A stretch of 64,000 nucleotides of DNA from Typha latifolia (lineage: Eukaryota; Streptophyta; Magnoliopsida; Poales; Typhaceae). Below the pieces are notes generated by a model. The model was not told the DNA's origin. It made no database searches and saw only the letters and a list, made by a program, of their open reading frames with translations. Each line of letters opens with the position of its first letter. Position 1 is the stretch's first letter. This document shows positions 36,201 to 48,842 of the stretch, piece by piece. The position numbers were made by a program, and so were the translations under genes. The stretch is taken from positions 9,611,496 through 9,675,495 of the forward strand of contig CM034111.1 in the NCBI GenBank assembly GCA_019914945.1, read 5' to 3'.

Positions 36201-37276
36201 GTGAGGACAGATGGATCTGGTGGCCGCACCCAAGGGAAACTCCATCTGTTAAAGCCATATATCACTCCCTACTTCCTCAGAGCGACCACCTCTGGGAAGG
36301 GTGGAGAAATCTATGGCGACTACCGGTAGCTCCGAGGATCAGAGTTTTCTGTTGGAAACTACTGTGGGGTAGGCTCCCAACGCGAGCTTATCTCCATTAT
36401 ATTCATGTTGGTTCAGAGAAATTATGTGCTATGTGCGGTTTATTTCGCGAGACGATCGAACATCTCATGTTTACGTGTAGATACAGCCGAGGGGTGTGGG
36501 AGATCCTGCGCACCAGAGAAGGGGTGGAGACCGCGATGATAGATCAAGAATGGATCACGAGAGAGTGGAGTACAATCAAAGAGGATGACTGCCGGATCAA
36601 AGGGACGATTGCATGCACGATGTGGTCCCTTTGGAAAAGCAGAAATGGAGTGGTTTTCGGAGAGAAGAGGACGCCGGAGCTAGTAGTGGTCCGATCAGCA
36701 GTCGCGATGGCGGAGGAATACAGGCTCATAAACAAAGGGAAGACTCCGAAGACAAGGAAGAGGAGGAAGATCTGGGAACCACCGGAGCCGGGTTGGATCA
36801 AAGCTAACACCGACGGCGCACTAAGAGCCGGCGCGTATCAAGGAGGTGCCGCGGCCATTTTTTGCACTGCTGATGGAGAGCTAGTCCAGGCGGTATGGGA
36901 GCCGTGCCCGGGCAACTCGGCGCTACAAACCGAGCTCTAGGTTATCAGAATGGCTCTGAAGGTGGCGAGAAGAGGCAGCAGGTTGGAGATTGAAACGGAC
37001 TGCACAGAGGCCATCAGGTGCATGCAGCAGTTTGAGCACAGTCCCTGGCGCGTTCGCAATCTAGCGCAGGAGTGTGCTGAGCTTGCAAAAGATTTTGTAG
37101 AAGTGAGGCTCTCCCACGTAGGGAGAGAAGCTAATACCGTGGTTGACTGGGCAGCAGCTAGGGCAAGCGTGGCCTCTGGCTATTGCTATTTTGAGCGGCC
37201 AAGCAACGCTCCACCAGAACTCTGTAACCTCATCACTGTCGACGCAGCTACGTTTCGACAATCTATTAATAAATAG
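33208..37276 (+). pseudogene. LINE ORF2 (endonuclease, reverse transcriptase, RNase H), broken
   Basis: Starts MLKTLAWNCRGARK at 33208, 36 bp after ORF1, then shifts frame near 33250. The endonuclease has LLETH, AIIGDFNAFLS, DRALGN and SDHAPLLL. A second frameshift falls near 34668. The reverse transcriptase has TLIPKKEHP, DYRPIALCNVIYK, AFVAGRSIEDN, MDMEKAYDRVSW, GLRQGDPLSPYLF and the catalytic LLYVDDLLLM. A zinc-binding segment follows (about 36300-36520: RVFCWKLLWGRLPTR, CAMCG, EHLMFTC). RNase H at about 36780-37200 has WIKANTDGALR and the acidic IETDCTEA. Premature TAG codons are at 34897, 34993, 35638, 35857 and 36938. A further frameshift lies near 36098. The terminal stop at 37274-37276 is about 25 bp before the poly-A tail. 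Confidence 0.92.
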
Positions 37277-37314
37277 CTGGTCACAGCTCATTGGCAATCA
37301 AAAAAAAAAAAAAA

Positions 37315-37329
37315 GGTGACTTCCGGCCA
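37315..37329. repeat. Right target-site duplication of the LINE
   Basis: Second copy of the 15-bp sequence at 31168-31182, immediately following the poly-A tail. Confidence 0.9.
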
Positions 37330-39409
37330 AAGAATGTGTAGAATTGCTTTTGAGAGTTTAGTTGGTGCCCGGCCAAAGCCCGAACTACCGATGGGCGGCT
37401 TGGGATAGCCTTTTCCCCGCCCATGACCAGCTCAAAAGACTATCCGTTGGCCCAACCCAAAAGCTCGATCTGGAAGCCCGCCCGTTTCGACCTAACTATT
37501 CAGCCTGTACGAATGTCCGTCAGCACGCAACTAACCCGCCCATATTGCTACAATGAAAACTAACGGGATTTTAGTACTCTATATTGTTTTATATTTTTTT
37601 TAAACCTAACTCTCCTATCGGTGATCGGCCCAACCTACCCTGTACAATACTCTACATTGTTTAAAATATTTTTAACATTTTTTTTCTAACAAAATAAAGG
37701 AATAGAAATATTTTAAAAAAATACTAGCGGTAAAAGAATTCTAAAAATAGCTAAAAATTACCCGCTCTCTCACGGGTCAACAGGCGGTAACGGGCTAAAC
37801 TATTCTAGCCCGACCTGAACTTAACTCGAACTCGATTCGGCTCAAGCCACTCGCAGGCCGGCTGATGAACACAGTAGCTAGCCTGATTGGCCCGGTAAGT
37901 CCGGCTCGCCCGATGATTAGGCCTAGTTGTTAGAAAGTGAAAGAAGAAAATACTTACTTTTAAGAATTTTCTAAATTAAAGAAGTAATTTTTTTATCTAT
38001 CAAAAATAACTTTGCTTTCTCTTGTTAACTTCCTTTTTGGAAACAAAAGAGTTATTTTATTAAAATAAGTCATTTTATTTAACTCAATTTTTAGCAACTA
38101 AATATAAATAATAATTTTATTTAATAGAATTTACTAATTCACTAAATAGTTTTGATACTCTTCTTATTATTAGATTAACTCCAAACGAGCTTCAAAAGAG
38201 ATCCAATTGTGGCTCCAAATATGAAGCCAACTAAAATGGAGCTTCATATTTAGATCATCATCCAAGAATTTGGAGCCTAGCTCTAAATAAACTATTTAAC
38301 TTTTTAATATTTTAATTTTATCATATAAAAGTTTAATTTAAAATTTTTAATTCCGTTTGTATTATTTATTAAATAATCTAGTTAGTGCTAGTAGACGAGG
38401 GAGTCATACTCATCCTCATCGTTACAACTAGTAGGTAACAATTTTCTTTTCTACATGCCCCAATGACCTAATATTTATGGACTAATGTGCCAGTATTTGT
38501 TGATTCTTGTATTAGCATTTAATTTATGTGTATTTATCAATAGATTTGTTAATTTATCCATGTAATTATGGTATTTAGAGTTCCATAAATTTTGATCAAT
38601 TTATCTATGGGTTATGTTAGGTTTTTATTATTAATAAAAAAAAGAGAGAATATGGTATAATATTGTTGACCTTTTTATCTAGCCTATCATTAGTCTATAA
38701 TCTCTTAAACTATCAAAACAAAAACCCTAATTCTAACTATAATCCTAAGAGGCTTGCGCCTCCGAAGTTGTTTTACAAATCACATCCTATGTTTTACATA
38801 TTTTGTGATTTACACTCCGTCTTTGATGATTTTATAATTTAATCTCTTATTTTTTTTCTATAATTTTTATTTAACATTCTGACGTTATTTTGACTAATTG
38901 ATATTGATTAAATTATTAAAATACCATCACTACTATTTTTCCTTATATTTGTATTCATATATTATAATAAAATATTTTTTTTGTTGGTACGAGTTTAAAT
39001 TAACGAAGGGTGTAAATTATAAAAAGTCTGAAAGAGGAGTGTAAATTATAAAATAAATAAAATGTAGGGTGTTTATTTCTTAAAATTATCTTGGTTTGTT
39101 TTATCTCAAGCGGGCCCCACAGTCCATTATCTTGGGAAAAGTACCCCAATCTAATTCTTTCCAATTTTTAATCAAGATAACAGGAGAAACAAACAAGTCA
39201 TTAAAATAAGAAATCTTTACCAAAAAGAGGAGAGAAATATCTCAAGAATCCATCCAAAGAAAACAAGAGCGTAGTTTTTACTCACGTTTTCGAGTAGTTT
39301 CAACCTCCGAAGTTTACTAAAAAAGTTCTATCTTTTTCCGTTTTCTTTGGATTTCCTCATTATATTTTGTCCCCAAAATAGAGATTTGCGTCGCACTACG
39401 AGAGATACG
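37330..39409. other. Intergenic region upstream of the BTL1-like gene
   Basis: The first 600 bp are rich in GGCCCA/CCCGCCCG words, as in non-autonomous transposon ends, but no terminal repeat could be fixed. A short hairpin (AAATATGAAGC with its reverse complement) lies at 38217-38251. From 38000 to 39300 the DNA is AT-rich. The last few hundred bases should contain the BTL1 promoter. I see no gene. Confidence 0.5.
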
Positions 39410-42400
39410 ATGGATTTGGAGTCGGAAGCGCGGCAGAAGAAGAAGTGGGTGTTGGGGGATGCGTACGGGCTCGAGATGGCGGTGCCCAAGGAGGAGCTCG
39501 ACATCGACAAGGACGCCGCCCAGGCCGTCGAGCTCCGGGTCCGGGTCCCAGATGTCGGCGGAGCCATTAGGGTGCGTCTTCCTCATCTTGGTAGCTCTTG
39601 TTTAGTTCTACTCTTCCGTTTTTTTACCACTATAGTTGTTCTCTGTGTTAAAGCTGATACCTTTCTCTCTTCTTTTTTTTTTTTTTAACTTTGTTCTGTT
39701 CTTTGTTGGTTCTTGTCTTTTGGGTCTTATATATTTTTTCCTGCCATTATATATTTTTTCTATGTATCAAAGTGGATTCCTTTGTTCCTCTGCGTGTTTA
39801 TCAGAGTTTGTGTGCTCTTCCCATATGGGTGTCTTTAACTTGGCATCTCTTACTTTCTCTGTGGTAAAGTTGAGAGCATTTGCGGTTGTGATCTCTTCTG
39901 CTTTTGATCCCTTTTATGTCTCTTTTACTTGTTCACTGTGTTAAAAATGATATATATATTTTTTTAAATAGTTTTTGATCTGGAAGCTTCTGTGTATAGC
40001 CCATCCGTTCGATTCTCCTTCTGCGCATTATATTTGTCTCATAATATTTTGAAAGATGATGGGGATCTGATGACACTTGTATAGTACCTGATTTTATAGC
40101 ATTGTTCTGTGTTACTGTTGATTTTTTAACTGTTCTATTCGATATGATACTAGATGGGTATTTCCATTTAATCATCCTTTCATATTCTTCAACTTTGTCC
40201 GCTGAGAGAGTTTGTGCATTTTGGGTTTTAGTATTGAATTTGATATGAAGCAGATGGCATGGTCACATCTTATGTACCTAGTATAGCACTCTTCCAACGA
40301 GCATTTTTCTTCTTCGGATACATGTCACTTGCTGTGAAAGCTACAAGAAGTTATTTATTTAACCTTTTGTGCTCTCTGCAACAAGATTCTAGATTCTAGC
40401 AGTTACAAGTTGCAACTACTTGGATCATGATGACTTGCATAGTTCTATCCGGGAAACGGTTTTCCCACCTAATGTGCATCATATCATTGCCAATTATAGT
40501 TCTTGTTTTGTGATCTTTTGCCAACTATGATAGAATCACATGGGTCTGATGACACCTTGGAACAGTTGAAATGACACTCCTTTTTATATTCACTGCAGAT
40601 GATAAATTATTTGTTTCATGGTCTTTTCTCGTATTCCACTACAAGAAGTCCAGTTGAATATACTTTTTGATAGTTGCAAACTTGCAATTGCATTGATGAC
40701 AATACCTTACGTAGACATTATCTGAAATTTATATTTCCGTGGCCTTTTATTTCTCAGACAGACTTGTCTGGCTTTGGATGTCTCATCTGATGAGTATTTT
40801 GATTCAGCATATATGATAGTCGTCAAAGACTTTCAGTTTTCAACCACTAGCTTGTCTGTCAAACAGGGTTGTGTCTTATTTGGCTCTTTGGCGTATATCG
40901 GTAAATGTCCGTTGGAAACCAAAGAAGAAAGTTATATACATGAGAAGCTCTTTCTCCTTTTCGTTTAGATTCTTTCAAATGTCTAGAGTTACTTTTGGAG
41001 AACTTTTCTCCTTTCAAGGGCCTAAATTTAGATTTATGACTAATAAAATAATTACTCTTCTGGCTAACTGACCTTATGTGGTACAGACTGCTCTCTTGTT
41101 TGATTTCAATCAATGCTGGAACTTTGAACAAACTTTTGAGTGATGACACCAGGTTGATTGCTGGTTGTAGAAATTTCTCAAATATCCGTGCAGCCTCATG
41201 ACTTGTATAAATGCCCAAGCTTTCCCGCTATATTTTGGAAAAACATATGAATGAACCATTTCTGTCTCATGTTAATGCTATGTTGGTATACCCAGATTCT
41301 GTTTTGCAGCTATCTTAAATAAGAGCTGGACTCATGACAAAATAACTTTTTCCTAATTTACTTACTCTTATTAATTGGTTTTCCATTGATTCCTTTCTGA
41401 ACCAAGTTTGTGCTTTCTTAGTGCATTCTTCTTTCAAATTCTTTTTCTATACTCTTTTTATCTCCGTGCTTAAAAAATGGCTTAGTAAGTTGCATTTGTG
41501 ATAACCAATCTTATTGATCCGACTACTGTGACATCATAGAATTGTCTTTCTCATTCTTTTTCTTGCTAGATATGTCCATTCCTGTCAAATTGCAGGGCTT
41601 GTGCATGGTATTCTATATAGGTCACTGATTTAAGTTTATAAAAATTCAATTTAGTCCTCTCATTCTTTTTTTTAATCCCAAATTTTCAATGTTTGATATT
41701 CTGGAGTATCACTGGTACCTTGTTTTCCTTATCTTTGCTGTTTGTTGTCAACTTCTAGTATAGCTAGCATTAAAACATACAAAAGCCTTATGGTATCTTT
41801 TGAATTATTATTATTATGCATTAAATGTAACTATGGCTCAATGAGATCTATATGGTATTTTTTGGTTGATGGGTATATTATTAAGTATTTCGAGAAGTCC
41901 AAATTGTTTCCCTATTGAATACTTTGTTTAGTTGTATCTATATCATGGTAGCTTTTGCATTAGATATGGCGGTGATCTTCATACAAAACTGTGAGGAAGT
42001 GTTTATATAAGTTAGACAGTTTTACATGTTATTCTATTTGCATACTACTTATGGTGTAAGATGTTTGATATGCTGCAGAACTTCTTTAGCACCAGAGAAG
42101 TAGGAGAGTTCGTCAGTGGGGCATTAGCTGGTGCCATGACTAAAGCTGTTCTTGCTCCTCTAGAGACTATCAGGTTCGATATTTTTATCTTCGGTATATA
42201 TGTGCTAAATATTGCTTCGTTATTGTTAGTCACCTTCTACGAGAGCACCTTAGATGAGAGTATATTTTATAAGTAACTAGATGAGCATTCTGTGACAAAC
42301 TTGATTTCTATGTTATCCTGGATCAGATATGAGATGATTCTTTTGGTTTTTTTTTTTTTTTTGTTGCTTTTTTGCTTATGTATTTGGTCCTTGTTAGAAC

Positions 42401-45400
42401 GACAATTTTGAATGGTCACTTGGGGACATGAAAATTCCAGTCCTTTGCTGACTGTTTTATATCTTATTACTATTTGATTTCTGTCTCTTCTCCGTTGAAA
42501 AAATGTAAGCCAATAAATATGCAGTGTGCTGGTAATCTGGTATACTTTGTTCACTTGGGAAAATAGATGAAATGACTTCTTGCTAGGATTCTGTGGTTGT
42601 GGTAGGGAACATCCATAATATTCATATGATAGGTTGGAAAATGGTACTCGAAGAAAATTCTTGCACTACAATAAAGCACTTGATGCTGCCTCATGAATAA
42701 TTCTACCCATATACCAGTCTAGAGGAAGTTCAATGAAGTAGTGAATTTAGGAAATGTATGTTTACAAGAAATTGCTCATATCCATGAATTTCTTTTTCTT
42801 TCGTTGCCCTCTCTTTCTCTATCTTGTTCTTCCATTTAGAGTTAAGATTATCATGATTTCTTTTCTTGGTAAATCATTATCTTTAATCTGACTGCATAAC
42901 CCACCAAGAAGGGCAGTCCACGGGATCTTAGCCTTCTAAGGGACGATATAGCTAGCATATCAAACTGATGTAGGACATTCCCTGATTTCTTGGTAAATCA
43001 TTACCTTTAACCGCTGTCAGAAGTTCTATTAGCTTGTATAATGTCCAAGAGATGGAGGATGCAGGATGGTATAGCTACAATTAGCATGTATAATGTCAAA
43101 AGTTATATTAGCAAGTTTTATCAGGACACTATAGCTACAATATCAAACTGATATAGGAATATAGGATGGTATAGCTCTGATACCAAACAAATGTAGGATA
43201 AATACAGGGAAAGAGACGGATTCAAGGAAAAATATCCAAGATGGAAAAATATATAGATTGCAGATGGAAAAGCAGCAAATAAATCAAAACAATAAAAGAA
43301 CAGTAGAGAAAGAAAAACTTAGAGAAAGGATATGTAGAGCAGAAAGATAAATAATAAGGAAGAAAGAGAAGAAAGAAGAAGAAAAGATGGATTAAATGGA
43401 AAGGATAATTACTAGACTCACTTTTTCTCAGTGGAATCACACTGAAGGGTATGACATCACACAAATCTACGCTTCACGCATAGTGATGAAAAAAGAGAAT
43501 ATCTCTTTCTTTATTTCTTCAAAAAAAAAACAAAAAATTACAGCTATCGGTAAAAAATACCTCCATCCCGTTTTTCAATAAGGGGTGGAGAAGAAAATCC
43601 TAAAGAGATTAAAGTTCCTTGTTGAACTAGGCAAAATAGACCGATCTTTTAAGTACCAATAAAATCTGACCAAATGCTAACTTATTGATCCAAAAGGCCT
43701 TCAATTGAGCCTATAACAAACCCAAATACAAAAGATACAAAAATGCATATAAATATACCAAATGTGTGACTAAAATAGGAATTTAACCCCAATAAACTTA
43801 ACCCTAACTGGACTTAACTCAATAAAGACACCTAGAGATCAATTATCAACTCTCTAGTCTAAAATATGCCATTGGCCTTTATGCTCCTGCATCAAGGAGT
43901 TGGATTTTTTTTACCGGATCTTCAGTTTTGCCTCTATATGCTATCAATTCATATATGCGACCTGCTCTCTATGTGGTCTTATATGAATTTTTTAGTTTTT
44001 ACCCGTTATTTTAACTCTGGTCTGCAAGTTCTAGTAAAACCTGTTTTCTTTAGTTTCAGCTTGTCATTGTGCAAAATCTAACAATTCAGTTCTTTCTATG
44101 TTTAGGATACATTCAAGTTTTAGTTGACTGGGTTTCAAACACACTAATTAATTGGTCTAGGCTCATGTTTAGATTTTCCACTTGTTAATTCAACTAGGTA
44201 TATGCATTGGAGTATTAAAACCTAAACGATCATGTCAAAGTGAGCATGGGGCTTCAAAATACCACTTTTGTATTGTTAAAAATTACCTGCAGCAGTTAAG
44301 CTGTTGAGAGAAATTGTGGAGAAGAGTATCTTTCCGCAACATCTGGATTATCAAGAAAATTAAAGAAACCAAGAACAAGATATTTCCAAAAGGCCCTCCT
44401 CATCTCTGGAGCAAGAAAGTTCAAAGTGAAGTTTTTATGGACCGCCAACACGTAAAGTATATAGAATAATCTGAAAAATCTAAGCAGTTGTTCATGGTCT
44501 AGAAATCCTTAAATCTGCAGGTATACTTGATTTAACCTTAACAGCGTTTTTCCTTTGATCTTCAACTTCAAGACTGTTTTAAATACCTGAAAGGGGATGG
44601 AAAGAAAGTTCTGATTTCTTTTCTAATTTTGTGTATTCTGGTTTGTGTTTTAAGGATTATGAACTTGACGTTTTGAGCATCTTTCAGATCTTTAGATCAT
44701 TATAGCGCATATTTTAGTACTTGAACAGAATAGCATCTAATTATGTTTGCCATCTTGACTGCAGGACAAGAATGGTAGTCGGAGTTGGATCTAAACACAT
44801 CAGTGGTAGTTTTGTTCAAATCATTGAAGAGCACGGTTGGCAAGGGCTTTGGGCTGGAAACACCATCAACATGCTCCGGATAATTCCAACTCAGGCAATT
44901 GAGCTAGGCACATTTGAGTGTGTCAAACGAGCTGTAGCATCAGCACAGGAGGAATGGAAAGATAATGGGTGCCCAAGGCTTCAGATTGGTCATGTCAATA
45001 TAGACCTACACTTTTCATGGGTTTCTCCAGTTGCTGTTGGTGGAGCAGCTGCTGGAATTGTGAGCACACTCATGTGCCACCCTCTTGAGGTTCTCAAGGT
45101 AAGCAATGGTCTTGATCTACTTACCCTTGATACTGGTTATATGTTTGTCCCTCCTATCGCTCCTACAGATTAAGTGGCCATATACACTATATAAAAAAGC
45201 TTACCTGACCAGAATGGGTAACTGAATATCTTTAGTGTCGTTTCTTTACTTCCTGGTCTCTCTAACTCTGAAATAAGTCTCACCTGTTTTTGATAGTCTA
45301 TCTGGAAATGGAAGAGAAATATTATATGCTTCAACTATTTGTGATTCGTCCACTCTACAGTTTTAAAGAACTTCAAAAAGACCCGTCTGGTGATTCCTAA

Positions 45401-46667
45401 AGCTCAATTTTATGTTGGCCTACTGATTGGTTGATAAATTAGCCTCTAATTGTGCAGAGAATTGCCACAAGCGTTCTGGTTTTATTGAGTCCTAATTAAT
45501 GGCTTATTCTTGTTCCTAACTGGCCAATCACTTATTCATGACATGGACAAACCTGATTCTAGAGAGCTAAATTGAGCAGAACCCACACATCTATAGATCA
45601 TGAATTGGATGCAAGTCCTTAACCTTAATATGATAGTTTAGTTAGTTCAGTTAGATCTGAACGCAGCTAACACTAACTCTACTTTGATGATACAACAAAC
45701 ATCACATCTGTTGCTTGAAATCTAACTTATACAGCCAAAATAAGTACCGTTGACTTCTTTTGAAAGTACTGGCATACATTGCAATGAGAATACAATATGA
45801 TGAGATTCATGTCGCTTCATGGCCAACTGAACAAATTGAGGTTGGGAGGGAAAGTTATCTGCAGTCACTAGTTCAGCGCTCATCTCTTGATTCTAATTTT
45901 ATTTTGTTCCATTCCTTCTGAGTTCTGAGTACCTAAATGGGAAAAAGAATTGCTATCTTGCGAAATAATCGACTTTTGACTTTTGACGGCTCACTCAACA
46001 ATGACTATTACAACCGTAGTTGAACTGGCGACCCTTTCTTTGTCTTATAATTTTCTTCATGCAAACAATTGCCCTGACCCATATCTGCTGCATTTATTAC
46101 AGGATCGCTTGACTGTAAATCGAGAGGCCTATCCCAGTATCAGCCTTGCTTTCAGCAAGATATACAGGGAAGATGGCATTGGTGGTTTATATGCTGGCCT
46201 TTGTCCAACGCTAATTGGCATGCTTCCTTACAGTACATGCTACTATTTCATGTATGAAACAATTAAGAGTACTTACTGCCAGGCAAAGAAGAAGAAGTCG
46301 TTGAACCGTGCAGAGCTGCTGGTCGTCGGAGCTCTCTCAGGTGAAGTTTGGAGAAGAATAGGGTTCCAATTTTTTTGCCGTCTAGTGTTTCTTCTCATTT
46401 ATCCCATCATCTTCAGGTTTTACTGCAAGCACCATCAGCTTCCCGTTGGAAGTGGCGAGGAAGCGGTTGATGGTCGGAGCCCTACAAGGAAGGCAGCCAG
46501 CTCACATGGCTGCGGCCTTATCAGAGGTTGTGCGTGAGGAGGGACTGTTGGGCCTCTACAGAGGGTGGGGTGCTAGCTGTCTGAAGGTCATGCCTTCGTC
46601 GGGCATCACATGGATGTTCTATGAATTCTGGAAGGATATTCTATTGGTTAACAAACCTTATCTTTAG
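39410..46667 (+). CDS. BTL1: Mitochondrial carrier, probable adenine nucleotide transporter BTL1, 5 exons, 359 aa
   Basis: A mitochondrial carrier (SLC25) protein of the inner membrane, closest to plant BTL1, thought to move adenine nucleotides. Exons: 39410-39571, 42079-42173, 44765-45098, 46103-46340, 46417-46667; total 1080 nt in one frame. The start is the ATG of MDLESEARQKKKW; the preceding in-frame region has no ATG. Three carrier repeats are visible with signature Px[DE]xx[KR] motifs: PLETIR (81-86), PLEVLK (192-197) and PLEVAR (286-291). Each is followed by a GLWAG / GLYAG / GLYRG motif. Repeat 1 begins REVGEFVSGALAGAMTKAVLAP and repeat 2 ISWVSPVAVGGAAAGI-like sequence. The C-terminal half ends GWGASCLKVMPSSGITWMFYEFWKDIL. 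First exons are GC-rich and introns AT-rich; introns 1 and 2 exceed 2.5 kb. The substrate is inferred from family only. Confidence 0.93.
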
Positions 46668-47341
46668 CACATAAAGAGAAAGATGAACTTTCAACATCTC
46701 TATTTGGTGATTCCACTGCTGCCTTTTAATTATGGGGGGATTCCAGTTTTTTTTTTCCTAAATTCCCACCCATACTAAAGATAATTGTTGGAGAGCACAT
46801 CGACGAAAAGGAATGGTTACTGAGTGGAATTACCTGGGAAATTCCTCGAAACTTCCTTTGCAAGTGCTGACAGTATCAAGAGGATTAACAGATGATTGTT
46901 GGAAAAAAAAAATTATTGCTTCTTAGTTGAATGCTCATTAGTTGCTGACCTTTATTTCAAGATTGTTGTACTTGAGATGATATATTATTTGCCAAAAGGC
47001 CTTCCTATGGTGTAGCAAGAATGGCATATTTATATTATGAATGACTCTATTTCATCATTGTTAAACATTCAGATATATATATATTTCATTCTATTGATCT
47101 ACATATTGAGAACAACAGGGGCCATAACTAATTGATCTACAAACTTTGTCTAATTAATTAGACAAACTTCATGGATCTAAGATAGAGATTTAAGAGGATA
47201 AACTTTCTTCCAATTAAAACAAGAATTCTCCTATTTCCAAAGAAAAGATCTTATCTTGTCCATTTTTTAAGGAAGCCAGAAGAAGAAGAAGATAGAAAGG
47301 AAGTAGAAAGGAATTGCTGTTAACGCCATATTCTCCTATTC

Positions 47342-47381
47342 ATTTTTTGTTGATAAATATATATATTTATCAACAAAAAAT
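47342..47381. repeat. 40-bp perfect palindrome
   Basis: Half-site ATTTTTTGTTGATAAATATA followed by its exact reverse complement, with no spacer. It is AT-rich and could extrude as a cruciform or be the relic of a small foldback element. Confidence 0.9.
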
Positions 47382-48151
47382 TATTAGGAAAATAGACAAA
47401 TTAGAGATTACCTAATTTCATAGATTTTAGGAACAAACCCATCAAACGTGTACTATATTCATCCATTGGACATTACCTTCAAACCAACATTAACATATAT
47501 AGCTTATGTTAGTAAACCTTAGTTTGGCTTGCTTAATTACATATTATTAGAAGTTAGTTAACAACGAGAATAATAGAAATTGGAATTAAGTAAACATAAC
47601 TTAAAAGATCTTATGCAAGAAATTACAAGAATCATGCAGAACAAATTTATCTTAAGACTAAAATTATATGATAGTAAAGTGCACTAATTGTGAAGAAATA
47701 AGAGATCCATGTATCTTCAACCCACTTAGTTTTTTTATTTCCCTTTGAGGAAACCTTACACTACGGATAAGTAAAAAATATCAAAGCAATAGAAATCTCA
47801 AGCACTCGAGCAAATAAACGGAGGGAGAAGAACTAAAACCCTAGAAACAAGCCTCCCAGTTGGTCAACCATGATCGCACCACAAATAGAAGCATCAGGAA
47901 TTTTGAGGAACGGAAGAAAATGTAGATTAAATGTCTTATGGCTCGGTCAAGCGCGTAGTAGACCTAATGAATGCAAACTACAAATCCTAAGCGGAACAAA
48001 AACTACGAGAAAGAAGTTGCCAATAAATAATAAATGTAATGAGAAAAGAAGGAAAGATATGATAAACCCAAAAGGAGGAGGAAGGAGATGCATACATGAC
48101 AATTTGCGGGAAATTAGGGTTATGGGGTTTTTCTTCTTGGTGTATTATTAT

Positions 48152-48183
48152 ATTTGGATCCAAATTTAAATTTGGATCCAAAT
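48152..48183. repeat. 32-bp perfect palindrome with two BamHI-like cores
   Basis: Two copies of TTTGGATCCAAA, each itself palindromic, flank a central TTTAAA overlap, so the whole 32 bp equals its reverse complement. Confidence 0.9.
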
Positions 48184-48706
48184 TAAATACGAAAATATCA
48201 TTCATAAGATTTAAGGATAACTTTCTATACACTTATTAAATATTAAGTATATGTATAACTTTATTCACATTTTATTGTTTGATCCTAAAATATAATTGTA
48301 ATAATTGTAATATATAAATCTATTTTATAGAAAAATTGACTAAAATATATATAAGTGAGTGATTGCAAAGTAAGTATCTCTTATACAAAAAAAATCTTTT
48401 CATCCTTAGGATAAAATGGTCATTTAATTTCTATTATGGTTAATTAATAATTAGATGGAGTATACAACAACATGGATGGCAAATATGATATTTTAAAGAA
48501 CTCTTCTTAGTGGCAATTATGTAATAATCATTTTATTTTATTTTATTATATATTTCCATCTTCATAAAGTCGGCGTTAGTAAGTCGGTCTGAGTAAAGAA
48601 GACCGCCGTGTTTAATAAAAAGCTAATCTCCTCCATTCCTATCTCCTATTTCTTCTATTTATTCTCCATTCGCTGCTGGTGCTGGGGCGATTCCGATAGG
48701 CCTCAA

Positions 48707-48837
48707 AAACCCTAGCGGAAAGGGGGGAAAGAAAGGTAGACATACTTCTCTCCTCTTCCTATCTCTGAAAGAAACCCTAATTCTTCATCGTAATTCTTAG
48801 GGTTTCTACTCGATCTCTCGATCTAGGGTTAGGGTTT
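48707..48837. promoter_or_regulatory. Telo-box motifs in the SF3B1 leader
   Basis: AAACCCTAG (48707-48715), AAACCCTAA (48772-48780), TTAGGGTTT at about 48797-48805, and TAGGGTTAGGGTTT (48824-48837) lie within 140 bp upstream of the start codon. AAACCCTA telo-boxes are common in plant genes for translation and RNA processing. Function here is inferred from position. Confidence 0.6.
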
Positions 48838-48842
48838 CGAAA

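Larger units (their letters stand above)
31183..37314 (+). mobile_element. Full-length L1-type LINE retrotransposon, decayed
   Basis: A 6.1-kb element with two consecutive reading frames, a 3' poly-A tail (about 37300-37314) and a perfect 15-bp target-site duplication. Order of parts: ORF1 with a CCHC zinc knuckle, ORF2 with an apurinic-type endonuclease, reverse transcriptase, a reverse-transcriptase-associated zinc-binding region and a C-terminal RNase H. This is the architecture of plant L1 elements that acquired a plant-type RNase H. It is GC-rich relative to its surroundings. About seven frameshifts and eight premature TAG codons make it non-autonomous now. The unbroken duplication argues for a fairly recent insertion. 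Confidence 0.95.
46668..48700. other. Intergenic region between BTL1-like and SF3B1 genes
   Basis: Contains the BTL1 3' UTR and the SF3B1 promoter. It is AT-rich, with two perfect palindromes (47342-47381 and 48152-48183). Around 47830-48130 there are AAACCCTAG and TAGGGTTATGGGG words on opposing strands that look like remnants of gene leaders, but no coding frame is recognisable. Confidence 0.5.

Noticed and set aside
39636..41218. Phe/Ser-rich open frames in BTL1 intron 1 that look like membrane proteins
   Set aside because: They are the T-rich intron translated. They lack conserved features and are removed by splicing.
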